A DNA stretch of 64,000 bases from Elysia chlorotica (taxonomy: Eukaryota > Mollusca > Gastropoda > Plakobranchidae), in NCBI GenBank assembly GCA_003991915.1, contig RQTK01001067.1, positions 34,514-98,513 on the forward strand. Reading direction: 5' to 3'. Positions 10,201 to 23,600 of this stretch are shown in pieces. The position numbers and the translations under genes are program-made. The notes beneath the pieces were generated by a model, which had not been told where the DNA came from, ran no database searches, and worked only from the letters and a program-made list of their open reading frames with translations. The first letter of the stretch is position 1, and each line of letters opens with the position of its first letter.

Positions 10201-13200
10201 AAATTTAAGTCCTATACTTTATCATCTAATTTTTAAATTTCCTTCATTTTGGAAAAAAAAAAGGTTATCTGCCTCTGACCACAAAGCTTTTCTAAGGTAA
10301 ATTAAGTTCAATTGTTTTTTTTGTTTTTTTTTAGAAAATGCTATTGTCATGTATATTAGATAGAGATTTCTTTCTTATTAGCTTAATCTAGCACCTATTT
10401 AACTCATAAAAGAACACAATAGAAAATGATATTAAGATGTTGTAATATTGCTTATAGTGCATGTATATCATATTAATGTAGATCTATAGGATGAATTATT
10501 TTTACCAAGAGTTTGATATGACTCAACACTTGTCGTTTCCAGAGCTTGGTTGAGCAGGCTCGGATTTTTACGACTCATGATGAAGATAAATAATGTGGGT
10601 GGGTAGGGAAAGAGATAAAGAGTGTTATTGTAATAAATGGAGGTTAAAGTTACTCATCATTTTATGATTACCTTTGGTTGTTTTAGTAAAAAGTTTTTTT
10701 TACCTACCTGCTTTTATTGAAGCTTGAGCAAAGTTTTTGGCCTATTTGATCTCAATGCACTACACCACAGCGACCCAGGGAGAGGGGCTGTACCACAAAT
10801 CAGGAAATCTTCACAACGGAACTACAACTCTGATGCCGATTGCTTAGAATATTGAAGCAACCAGCGTGAGTCGGGCACAAAAAAGGTCAATGCAGAGTAG
10901 CCTTCTATGTTTATAGGGCCCTAGCTCTAAACGTAAATCTGTGACTTGTGCCTGATTCACCCTGGTTGCCTCCAATATTGTTGCATTGGGCCCTTGTTTG
11001 TTGCAACTATGATTGTACTATTCATAACCAGTTTGTTTTTGTAACTGTTTTTTCTTGTTACTTTATTGTTGTACATGTACTTTTTTTTTTCTTTTTTTTT
11101 TGTTCTTGTTGTTTATTACGATATCTACTACTAATTCTGCTTATTGTTGTTGTTATTACTAGATCTACTACTATTCTCGTTTATTGTTTGTTTTTGTTAT
11201 TGGCATTGATGTTGCTGTTGTTATTAATACATCTGCTACTAATTTTCTCTATTGTTTTTGTCGTGGTGTCATTACTTTCCCTCTGTACATGTGCTCTTCA
11301 AATTTTAATTTATTTAATTGACCTTAATCTTTCTAAAACTAGTCCAATTGCTTGCTTGCTTGTTTTGACCATTTTAGCTTGTTTGTAGAAAAAAAAATAA
11401 CAGTTTGAAGTGAAGCATATTTTTTGGTTTAAATGCCATGGTGAACTGGTCAACATTACCCCCTCCCCCACCCCTAAAACCCCCAAAACAACAACAAAAA
11501 CAAATCAAAGGATAGAGTAATTTATTTTCCATGTGTTTTGATTCTGGCACAAGTCATTTTTGCTACCTTTGAGATAATCAATGGAATCTGCTTTATTTCA
11601 GTATTTCTGTCTTGTATTCCACACAAGTTTCTAATAAGATAAAGCAAAAACCTATCAGCCCAATTTTAAGCTAAAAGTTTAGTTAGATACATGTCATTTT
11701 CACCTTCACAATGATATATCACTTTCATTTTAAGATGTATGCCATAATCATAAGACTGTGTCGATATGAAGCAGATATAAAATTAGAATTGAACATTGGT
11801 AATTGGTTATAATGATATTTACCTTGCCAACAAGAGCAATAATAAGTTGTGGTTAATTCATTAAAAAATAGATTTTAATTCATACTATGGTGATTTTTTT
11901 ATGCATACTGTGATGTTGTGTAATATATAGCTCTACAATTTGCCAGAATAAGATGACCTAATTAAAAAAAAAAATCCTTAGTAATACAATTTAAGAGATG
12001 AAAATTTTTGTTATTGCTATACTATCCTGATATACATTAGTTTACAGATTTTACAAAATTTTTGAAATCATGTTTTTACGTTGTCTTTATGACGTATGGA
12101 AACTGGAAAAAAAAATCCTTTTAATTATATGTTTTGAGGCTTGTTCTATGCTTCATTGAGAGTGATTTGATATTGTGCATCTATACATTTTTTAAAACCT
12201 TTCACTGCCAGTTTCTTTATGGAGATATTTTTAAATTTGTGGGGAGCAGAGATCATGAGCAATTGATTAGTCCAGATCTTTTTAAAGCTTTATCCAGTTT
12301 ACAGAAAAAAAATGGCAAAATGGCAACCTGTAGCCGAACTTTATAAAAGATTCGCGCTGTGATAAACTTTCATGAGAAAAAGCATTACAAAAAAACATTC
12401 CACGCCAAAATATTTTATCTTCATATATGGTCCTCTGGAATAGTCATGTATCTGGTCTGAATGAATAAAAAAATGAGCAAAAAATTATAGCTATAAGTTA
12501 AAGTTGCAAATACACAATGTAGTGCATGTAGTAGATTGGACTAATTAATTAAGTTTGAAAGCACAAAGATTTCTTTGTTCAAAGTAAAAGTCCTTCACCC
12601 TTAGTTTGGTTCAAGATTTGAAAGTTGATCAAAGGATTTCTCTTTCCATATACTTAGAGGTTTTTAATCATCTAATTGTCTTGTATGCAGCTAGCAAGCA
12701 AAACAGTTAATAACACAGGACTAAATGTCTAAAAGGAAAGGAGATGGTCGATGCTTATACACAATAGCTTCTCGCCAAGTCCTGCCTAGGATTTGTATTA
12801 CAAGGCGATATGTTATTTCAAATATTCATTCATTGTTCATTTTCATTAGGCATTATTCACAAGGTGTTGGCTCCCCCTCATTTTGCATTTTAACTGTTCA
12901 CATAATTGTACTAAGCTAGCAGGAAGGCATGTCTAAGAGATATACTGCATATACATGTAGTGGCATATTGATGTGATTGTTACGTCAGTGTTTATCTCAT
13001 GGTGATAATTAATTTGATAATTCAAATGCATCAATTGAAACAATAATAGTAGAATTTATACTGCAAACACAGGAATAAATAATTACTTTGCAATGATTCC
13101 AAACATAATAAAGATGAGATAAGCCCTTCTGCTAGCTGAGTGACTATATAACATACGTTAGCTTTGATGTCCTGTGAATCCATCGGGGCCTAGACTTGAT

Positions 13201-14080
13201 TTCCCCCAGATTGTGTAATGTATCATGTCAATGATTTATCTATCTTTATTTGGTTGGACGTGTGAAAAAACTACAAGTGCTGATGTTGATTGTTATTGAA
13301 TTTCATTGAATTGTGCATTATACCTTTCCTTCTTTTGGAAGGACCTGTGTGTTTTCCTCTGTGCCATTTTCATCATGTTTATCACTGAGTTTTCATTTAC
13401 ATTAAAACAAATAAAAAAAAAGAGTTATTGTAATTTTAGGAATACATGTACTTTGCCATGGTGCACATCGTTTCATGTCACTTGAACAAGGTTGCTCATT
13501 TTTATGTACGTAACGTAATTATGGAGATGGATGTGCGTAATTTAAGAGTTGCAGAAGAGGGTGAGAATTTTTTATTGGAGTTCTCAAAGCAACATTAAGA
13601 CCTAATATATAAAATTTAGTGTGGCATGTGAAAGAGTATGTGCGGAAGGTTATCTTTAGTCCTCTATCATGCATTTGTGATTTTTATCATATTTAATGAA
13701 ATATTGAATGCATGCTATAAATTAACATACAAATTGTTTTGGATAAATGAATCTCCTTGGAATAAAAGCAAATCAAGATAAAGACAATTATGAGACCAGC
13801 CTGATTTTTTTTTCATTTGCATCCTAATTAAAAATACAAACAAACCCAGGCCAAGATTGCAGATTTTTTAAAGCCTGGAGTGTGGCCTGCGTAGAAACAC
13901 ATCAGAACTGAATCTTTAACTATTAAGTGAAAATATTAAGAGGCGGCTTCAGTAACAGCTATCCTGGTTTTTTAAGTCACTGAGAAAGCATGTTCAAGTA
14001 AAAACAGATTGTCTAAACAGTATTAAATTCACACTTTCAACAAAATTGGAAAAAGAGTAAGCCAGGAATTATTTAAATCA
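7210..14080 (+). other. Probable long 3' UTR and downstream region of the HBP1-like gene
   Basis: No credible coding exon is visible; the open frames are short and driven by T-runs. The + strand is T-rich and no SINE, LINE or GA microsatellite was recognised, in contrast with most of the window. AATAAA occurs at 7921, 8645 and 13761 among others, so the real 3' end cannot be fixed. A tandem repeat lies at about 8857-9042. A T-rich degenerate repeat at about 11090-11280 gives a spurious hydrophobic frame. Confidence 0.4.
8857..9042 (+). repeat. Minisatellite, unit about 30-33 bp, about six copies
   Basis: Repeats of a unit reading approximately ATTGATTATGTGTYATTACTAGGACATGTC occur in degenerate head-to-tail order, with point changes and small deletions. 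It lies in the presumed 3' UTR of the HBP1-like gene. Confidence 0.8.
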
Positions 14081-17000
14081 CAAAAACATATTCACTTTAT
14101 TAAGTATACATCTGGGAACAGTACAAAAACAAAACAAAATAAACTCATGATACAGTGCAAGAAGACAAGGGTCATTTTGCACTTAGGATTACATATGGCA
14201 CAATACTATTGATACAATTACTGCCTCTGGAAACATTGGCTCTTTGATATCCAAGAAAATATTGATTGTTTCAATGCTAAAAATTACTTGATAAAATTAA
14301 TACATGTAACACTAAAATGTCTTTGCAAGATTCATTAGGAAACTTGGGATAAAGCTACAACACTTTTACTATTGTACAATCAACTGTCCTTGCAAATGAG
14401 CAAAACAATATGGTTTATAACATCTAATTAATAATATTCATTACAATTATGTAATTACTTTTATAATGTGTACAAGTTAACAAATTCTCACCACCATAAT
14501 GACTATACTTCGAAAACAGAAATTGTGAGAAAACTGTTAAGAGTAAGGAGGGAAGAAGGGAGGAGTCGGCGGGTAGAGGCAATATACATACTCTAAAACA
14601 ATGGGAAAAAGACTAATGATTATCTACATTCCAAACACTATTACTAACAGCACAAGGTCATTAATTTATAGCATTTAAACTAAGGCATTTTGAAGAAGCC
14701 CTATTAACAAAAAGAAAGCAAAGTGAAATACAACAAAAACAATAAAAGAAGCGACAAAGCAGACAAAACAGAATTAGCAATATTTTTTTTTACTATATAA
14801 GAGAATGTATATGAGATTGGTAAATTCAATTACCTTAAAGCTTTTTAGATAAATAAATAACATCAATGTTATCAGTGAAACAATAAAGTCTAGATTAAAA
14901 TCCTCTTTCAACATACAGAAAAAAAAGCAGTTTACACAAGACTGACTATGACTGGACAATGCACAATAAGGATAAAGTCACGGGTGTAGAGGCGTAATAT
15001 TGTAACTGCACACTGTCAAAGAGGGCAGTTATAACATTGTGCCTCTAAAGGGTGATGTCCACATTCGATACCTTGACTTGAATTTAAAGTCAAATTAACC
15101 TTTAAGTCAATATACTGTTTCTTTGCGATGTTGCCCATTTGCCCTATACCGCTGGCATCATTTATTGACTACTTTTGTAGGCGACGTCCATTTATTCAGA
15201 AAGGAGTCAGGGAACAAGTAAAACAGTAATTAAAGAATATCAGTGACTTCAAGGTTAAACTAGAATTAGATTGTTGATGTTTACAAATTTAACATTCTCT
15301 CATCATGCCATGCTCATGTTGAGCGGATTGGTATAAAATTGTATCACTGCCAGCACATCTTTCCATGCACCAGGGCCTTAACCCTTGTTTACCGTACCCA
15401 ACACTTTCTTTATGACTATGGAACTTAACTTTTCTTTTTTTTTTATATATATAAAACTGAAAAAAAAAATCCTGAAAAACTAGAAATAAGAATTACTCAT
15501 TGAACAATAAAACAAATTGAAGAAAACAACAATCAAAAAGGAGACTATTACAGCAAAAAGGTTGGGTATAAATAAGATATCTTTTAAACACGAGAGTACA
15601 ATGCTTTGATTGATTTAGTTTGATTATACACTGTGGCTCTACAAACAATATTCAGTAGTGGGTAGTCAAATGAAGGACACATCAAACACATACAAAGATG
15701 AAACTATATTTTCATTATTAACATTTCAAGAAGAATATTGCACATTGCCAACTTCAAAAGACTTTAACTACCGGTATTTAATCATTAAAAATAATTTACT
15801 TGCAGGTTTCATCCTAAAATTGCTAAAATAAATAAAACAAGATTTTTAAAATATTTGTCAGCAAACACACTCACTATTAAAAAAAAAATAAGATCTTCAA
15901 AAGGCACACTACATGATTTAGCATTATTCCCCTGATTTCTCTGTGAAACTTCACTGACTGAAAATAAAAAAAATTATTGAAAATGTTAGTTGTATCTCAC
16001 AAAACACACAATGTGATCTTTAAAAAAAAAATAATGTCCATGTTTTTGTCATGTTCGACTTCATTCTCAATCTCAATCTACCTAGCTTGGAATCCACAAG
16101 CTTTCCAGCTTTTTGTTACACTACAATGTACAGTTGGCATTAATGTATTTATTATACCAGTCATCTCTATTCAGACAACAGAGGCTTTGCGAATTTTTGA
16201 TATAACGATATTATTCTTTGATGATAAGGGATGACTTAACCACATCCCTTGATCACGGCCATTTCTGATCATTGATTGGCTCAGAGTTATATTTGCTATG
16301 GGCCCTGTTATCACGAGGCCCGTAACATTAATAGTTTGGAACTGCAAACATTTGCTTCTGGCTCTTAGCAATCAGACACCCTGTCATAATTATTCTCTGC
16401 ATTTTTTTCAATTTTTTCATTAAGAGTCTCAAATCAGTCCATGCTAGTACTCTATGTTATCTTCAAAGCTAGATTCGAGCTGACATTAAAAAGTTTCTAT
16501 CTACAGTCTATGCACTTTTGAGAAAAACAAAGGCAATAAAAAGTTTCGACTGTTACATATTTACAACTAGATCATGAATCATAAATTTTCTTTAAATTTC
16601 ATAACCAGGCTGCCAATATCTACAGTCTTTATCTTGGATGATTATTCTGTTGAAATACAACCTTACCATGCTATTATCTCTTACTTTACAAACAAATGCA
16701 CATAGAACCTTTTTAATGTCACCTCACGTATATCTGATTGAATCATTATAATACTATAATAGTTCATTGTTTCACTGTATAGATCTATTTTTTTTTCAAC
16801 CATTGGACACATATAAAAATCAACTAGAAAAGTAAAATATAGTAATACGAAAGGAATGTAAATACACTGTAGATCTATACAGATTGGTGGGAAAGTCTGA
16901 AACACAGTGTTACATCTATAACCTGCAAATTGTTTCTATTTTTCTTTTAACCCCTAAATGCCCATTGTGTTTGTGCCTTTGTCCATATATGTCGTCGGAT

Positions 17001-18663
17001 CTGAGGGCCACCACATTTTAAATAGTCAAAATGTATATTTGAAAAATACACATTATTTCAAAGGAAAAATACATAAAATTTCAGAGATAAAACCCTTTTC
17101 AAGTATTCTAATTTCAGTTTAGAAAATGTTTCTCTTTTTTGACAGTCCTACATACAAAGAAGGTTAAATACTTTTTTTGTGCAAGATGTAAGCACTATAA
17201 ACTTCGGTATATAATCTATTTTCATCTCTGATTTTTGTACACCTTCATTCTTTCATGCAAAAAATGCTGTGATATGCCTCCTTATGTAAATTTGTCAAAA
17301 AGAAATTCATTGATTTATATTTACTATTATATATAATTATTTCAATACTGTCTTTTAAAAGTATAAATAATTCAGCAGGATATATATAAAAATACATCAT
17401 TTTCCTACAAAGGGTAAAATAGATGAAAAGTCACGAAAGTCACAACCTATTGACATACACATGATTTGTTATATGAATATAAAACAACAACCACAAAGAA
17501 GGAATATAGAAATCACAGCCAAATAGAGGACAGGCCTTAACTATCACAACCACAGAGTTGTTTTTTTTTCTATTGTAAAAAACACATAGAAGGATGGGTG
17601 GAACTATGATCTCATCTGCATTATACCGGCCATGCATGTTCGGCATATAAAAGTAGAGTTAGCGTAAATTTGCCTCCAGTGTCAGACAATTTGGCCTGTT
17701 TTTTTTTTATATATAGCAAGCGACCCACCTCTGAACATTTGCATCAGCCTTTTAGTTCTACTCATAATCCTCTTTGATCTATATGAAATTTTCTATGACA
17801 CAGTGGACCAAAGACAAAAAAGAGTGTGATGCCAATGCCTTTAAAATATTGCAACTAGTACATCACAATGAAAATTTAAAAATAAATATATTTATGAAAA
17901 CATTGTACTAATTTGTCTATAAATCATTTCTCATAGCTTACTATTATGGTTAAATATAAAATTATGCACAACAAGTTTTGATAAATCTCGGGATATAAAT
18001 AAACATAAAAAACACAAACAAAACAAAACTACAAGCAATAAAGCACCTGGTAACAAAGAGAGTAACTGCAACATGCAGTAGCAAGAACAAGCAAGACTTC
18101 TTTAAGCTAAACAAAAAGTGATGGTTAGTTTCTTAACGCCCAATGTCAGCAGATGGAAATATAAAGTTAATTCAAAACAATATTTATTTTTCTTTATAAT
18201 TTGTAGGTTACCAACTTTAAAAAATTAAAACAAAATTTAAACCTACCACAATAAGACACAGGCTCAACGTATCTAATGCTTACCCTGCACTAAAGCAAAG
18301 CCTTTTGTGTTGAACAATGAAGTAATGAACATACTATACTAGTACTTCAAATTCTCTCCATATACTAATCAAATAAAAATTGTTGCCTTTAAGGTACAAA
18401 AAAAAAAAAAAAAATCCCACCTATCATTGTCTTACTTTGGTACACAACAATACAGATATAAAATAGAAAAAAAGTCTGTAAAGCTGTGCAGAAAATGCCC
18501 TCTTTCTTATCTATTTTGTAGTCTCCTCAGATGACTGCTGGTTTTGCGCCATGTTTGAAAAACAATATTCTTATCTTTTTGTCTCCTAAGCTGCACTTCA
18601 ATAGGTTTTACACCAAGCTCTCTATATCCAGTCCTTGTACTATGTACCACAGGCAGATATCTT
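14080..18663 (-). other. Probable 3' UTR of the ARM-like gene
   Basis: The sequence follows the stop codon at 18664-18666 (read on the minus strand) and carries no recognisable coding exon or SINE. On the minus strand it is T-rich. A minus-strand AATAAA at 14101-14096 is a candidate polyadenylation signal, implying a 3' UTR of about 4.6 kb. Composition flips from T-rich to A-rich on the + strand near 13.8-14.1 kb, as expected where two convergent transcripts end. Confidence 0.4.
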
Positions 18664-20609
18664 TCAGACTGTCTTGGTTGTCTCAGTTTTACCACTATCC
18701 ACAGAATTACTGAAAATGTACTGGAGACGGTTCATTACACTGCTGACGTCGGGACGATCCTCAACTGTTTGTGCAACCTCGCTTATCAGGGCTGTCAGTC
18801 GTGTGCAAAACTCGACGTCTGGACAGAAAAATAAAGGAAAAAAAAAGTTTTGAAAAACAGACGTAAATTGAAACAAAGTTTTGGAAAACTAGCCTTCGGG
18901 TGAACCCTGTATATTTAATAACAAAGATCAGGAAAAAGTCAGCAAACGTTAAAAACTCACAAGTCATAAAATAACAAGTTGAGTTCATAGATTTTTATAC
19001 TCAATTGACTGGACAATGATACAAAAAAATCTCTCAAGGAATTCAATGTTTGCTTTCAAAAGGGATGTTAGAGGTTAATTTTAAGCAGATTCCACCATAT
19101 ATGAATTTTGATGGGTCCCAAGACTAACGTCTGACAATTTTCTGAGCTGCCACACAAAGACGTGCTGGGAGTCCTGGACCCCTATGTCAGCAGGTCACAT
19201 AATTCCGACACCAGCCCAATCAGCAGTGAACAAAATCGGATTAACACATTTTTGACCACCAATCATAGATTTTGAACTGGGGACATCCAGCTTGGGACAC
19301 CAAAGCTCCACCATTTGAGCCACAGCCAGCAGTCCTTCCCGTTCCCTGTATTGTATATACCCCCCCCCCAGACCTCACTCACCACTGTAGACTTTGGTTA
19401 GATCTGGGTTGTATCTCGCTGCCTCCATCACCCCAAGGGCGGCACCAAACACGACCGAGCTGAGCTTGGCAGAGAGGCTCTGGACTAGCAGCGTGAGGCT
19501 ACCTCGTACCAGGTCAAATACAAGCACTCTGGGAGGAAGGGAGGAGGAGGGCATTACTACAATGTATAGTGTTTAGGGATTTGGAGATCTCAGAAATACT
19601 TTTATAGTCCCTTGATAGTCATATTCACTCAAAGAATTCCAAATTAATACAAACTTAAAAGAAATATTTATGAAGAAGTATATTTAAGTTCTGTTTCTTG
19701 GGAAATGCAGGCACATATTTGATTTAATCACAAAAATATCTTTCTCTCTATGTGAGCTGTCTTCTTTACGATACTGTACTATTTTGACGCATTAGGGACA
19801 TATATCTAAACTGAGGGATCCTAGTGGCAAAACCTATTTGTCTGTTATTGCATGAATGACACTAATCAAGAATCCATAAACAAGTATCAAAACGCACTCA
19901 TATCTAATTGCATCAAAGATCCACAAGTGACCAAACTAATTCATATCTCATTGTGTCAATGATCCGCTAGTGTCTAAACTTACTCATATCCTAATGAACA
20001 AGTGTCAAAACTTACTCATATCTTAATGCTTCAATCAACAAGTGTCAAAATGTACTCATATCTTAATGCGTCAATGAACAAGTGTCTAAATTTACTCTTA
20101 TCTTATCCCATCAATGGCCAAGGACCCTGATCAGTGATCCATAAAAAGTGTCAAAACTTACTCATATCTTATTGCTTATCAAAGACACTTATTGGGGATC
20201 CATAAACAATTGTCAAATCTTACTCGTATCTTATTGCGTCAATTACAAAACGTACCCATATCTTATTGCATAAACGCCAAAACTTATTCGTTTCTCATAG
20301 TGTCAATGTCAAAACATACTCGTACCTAATTGCGTCAATAAACAAGTGTCAAAACAACTTGCAACTTATCAGGGATCCAAAGATAAGTTTCAAAACTTAC
20401 TCGTATCTTATTGCATCAATGACGCTGATCACAGAGGAGGGGTCCACGTCCATAAGCGTCGTGCCAACCGTGTACTGACTCCGGAAGAACTGGGCCACAC
20501 ATCGCGGAACGTCCGCCTGGTTCAGGAGAACGTCCAGAGGCATGTCAATCATCTTGAGGGCATGGGGACCTTGACCTCTGGCAGACGTGGCACACACCTG
20601 GCAGGTCAC
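18664..20609 (-). CDS. C-terminal exons of the ARM-like gene (20609-20401, 19528-19383, 18818-18664)
   Basis: These encode a helical C-terminal block, including MPLDVLLNQADVPRCVAQFF, VISVIDAIRYE, GSLTLLVQSLSAKLSSVVFG and VEDRPDVSSVMNRLQYIFSN, ending at TGA 18666-18664. The end superficially recalls the final helix of protein kinases (RP--SSVMNRL), but no catalytic motifs precede it, so it is not called a kinase. The donor of exon 20609-20401 (GAGTAAGTTTTG) has been amplified downstream into an array of decoys. Confidence 0.82.
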
Positions 20610-23600
20610 CTGAAGGACAAGCCAAAAAGCAATAACAAACTTTAATTTAACAAACCTTTATAACATGCGATTCAGGCACAAATCACTGATATACGTTTTG
20701 ATCTAGAGTCCTCTAAAAATCTAAAAATGTAAAAACTTCTATTTATTGACTTTAAGAGGGTTTATTTTATGGTTGACTAACGCTTCTGTACACCGCCAAA
20801 TAAATCGAAACTATTCTCATAGGAATAAAGAAGAGTTCCACTTCCTTCCAGTGTTGTTTTGAATGCAGATAACAGCTGTTTTCAGCTCATACTTTGTTTA
20901 CATGTTGACACTCGATTTTCTCTTGAAAGCCACAATCTCTAACAATATATAACCAAGGAGCAGGTCCATCAGGAAGGAAATTACTTACTCGAGAACAAGT
21001 TTTAGATGTCTTAGATGGTGAGATTGATGATCATTTTGATATTGTTAGTGATGATAGTGGTAGTCTAGTAGATCTAGATCTAGTAGTGACAGTGAAGGCG
21101 AGGAGCCAGTAGTTAGATCTAGATCTAGACCTAGCGATTCAGTGCCAAGAGCAGTTGAGTTAGAAGTAGATAGAAACGGAGATGTAGATCTAGATCTAGA
21201 TGTAGATCTAGTTGATGAAGAGACCTGAATAACCATGCCAGCTAAGTACCCAATCTACTTCTGCATGCTTTTTACATGTCATTCTATTGTGTTGGCAATG
21301 GTCAGAGAGAAAACTCAGGATCATTCTTGAAGTTTATGTTCACTTTTTCTGTTGCATGAATCTGCTACAGCTGGTTTATTCTTGGTGTGAGGCTATTAGA
21401 CCTATACATTTTCTGAAAGCTGAATAAATTCTCTACAACTTTTATTCTTATTTTTTTGAGCTAAACATGTTGGTTTCCAAGTTATTTGATGCCAAAGTGG
21501 ATATTTTTTATGCTGGAAACCTGACCTTGGCATGCCACGGTCAAGGTCACAAAACACTTGTATGGTACCGAAACCCGCTTCAAAATTTTCTAGACCTTTC
21601 AGCTTTCAAATAATGTATAGGTTTTATGGTTTATAATAAATTTTTGCTGCCTCCCAGTCCAATTTATGACCCCTATATAACTTACCAAATACCGTATAGC
21701 CCAAAATCACACGCTAAATACTAGCGACACTTATAGGGTTAAAATGACAGCTAAAAATTTTTCAACCACTTCAATTACATTTAAAGGTTTTTGGCAACGC
21801 TATAAAGTACTTAAGGTAAAAAAAATCCGACTTGCGCAGATTTACTCTGGTTGCTATACACGAAGACTGCCCTACCTGCACACACATCAGTCTCTTCATG
21901 AACATGATATCCGCAGCCGAGTAGCGAAAGTTTGACAGATCCGTCGACGAGTCGCAGATATTTCCTGAGCTGAGCGGTGAGAGCCTGTCATTAGGGGAAT
22001 GATGTCTTTCCGATTCACCTGCATCCTGATACACTATCCCATTCCCTCCATCCCCGTCCAAACCATTGTGCATATTTTCAGAGACTATGCCAGTCCTGGT
22101 AAAATTTCTTTCTGGGAGAGGAGGGGGCGGTGGCGATTCCACAATATTATCGTCAGTGTCTGTAGATTGGCTGTTGATGTGGACGAGGGGCGGTCCGATC
22201 GGTCGCCGGGCTGGTTTTGGCGGAGGAGGGCCGTAGTCAAATTTTGACCTAAAACACGGTGACGTACGATCGGTGACGGCAGGACTCTCAATGTTCCCAG
22301 TCTCACCGTCAGTGCTCTCCCCTAATGAGAGCTGTGTCGGGACAATGATGCTACGAGACAGAATCTGAATGTCAGGGCTCTCATTTCCACCTTGCTTGCT
22401 TTTTTCTACCTCCAGGGAAGGAGAGTTTGCCCCAGACGATGATGATGAAGAATCGGTTGAGTGAGACGCTAGGTCATCCTCATTGATGAAGTTCACTCGG
22501 CGATCTGGAGTTCGCAGGCATTCGTAAGATCTCGATTTCTTTAAGATCCCGAGCGACGAGTTCTCGTTCTCTTCTGAACCGTTATCCTGAACGTTGAGCC
22601 GATCCAAACCGTTGTCTTCTTCACCACTGCTTGTCACCACCTCTTCTGGTAAAGACAAAAGTTAAATTTTAGTATAAAAATATGACAGTTTTAGATAATT
22701 CTATTCCGGCGTTTTTAAACGTATTGTGTGTAAAGTGAACCTTTATTAGTTTTGTTTCTGTATAATCTTATTACTACATTTTAATGCGTTTTCATTACAC
22801 TTTATATACAATAATATTTTTTATTTTTATGAAGTATCTATTTTCAATGTAAACAGGGATGTTTTTTTGGTGCTGTCCTAAATTGAATTCAATGTATACA
22901 TGTTCTATCAAGGCAAATTTGCTATGGGATAATACAAGCCTATTGTATACACATTTTACTGTAAATGGGCATGTGTTTTTTTATGCCGTCTTGAATTGAA
23001 TCAAATGTATATGTGTGGCCAATACAAATTTCCGTCTGGGATAATACAGGTTATCTCAAGTTGGTTTATATTGCCCCAAGAGGGGCAGGTAAAGTAGATG
23101 TCATCATATCATATCTCGTTGCTCTCACCGTTACCCCCATTTTGCTTCTCGTCAACAGAGTTGTGGTCCTTGTCTTTCTCTGGCTGGACTTCCCACAATT
23201 TTTGCTGCTGCCTGAAAAAATCAAAGGTTATAACTTGTATCGAATGAGATTGCAAGAACAAAAATTCCAACTTCTTTTTTGTATGCCCTGATCCTCATCA
23301 CCAAAAGGATTAAATATTTTAAATTCAAGAGCCCCCCACAATAGAAAGAGAAAAAAAACTCAGAACAAAACATGTATAGCAAGCACCATGTTACCTTTTA
23401 TTGGTTGGTTGGTTGGTTGGGTTTTAACGTCCAACATCAGCAACTTGTGGCTATATCGTGGACGGGCCCCAAGACGGACGTCTGACAATTTTATGTGCTG
23501 CCACACACGAGACAGGGTGGGGATACCATGACTCCTGTCTCAGCCGGTCACATTATACTGACACCGACCCAACCAGTAGGGATTGCAACAGCCAGGATTC

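Noticed and set aside
10948..11388. 146-codon Leu/Phe/Val-rich frame resembling a membrane protein
   Set aside because: It arises from T-rich degenerate repeats in a presumed 3' UTR, with no splice context or recognisable motif.
18664..18818. Protein kinase C-terminal lobe (RP--SSVMNRL)
   Set aside because: No glycine loop, HRD or DFG motif is found in the preceding exons; the similarity is limited to one helix.
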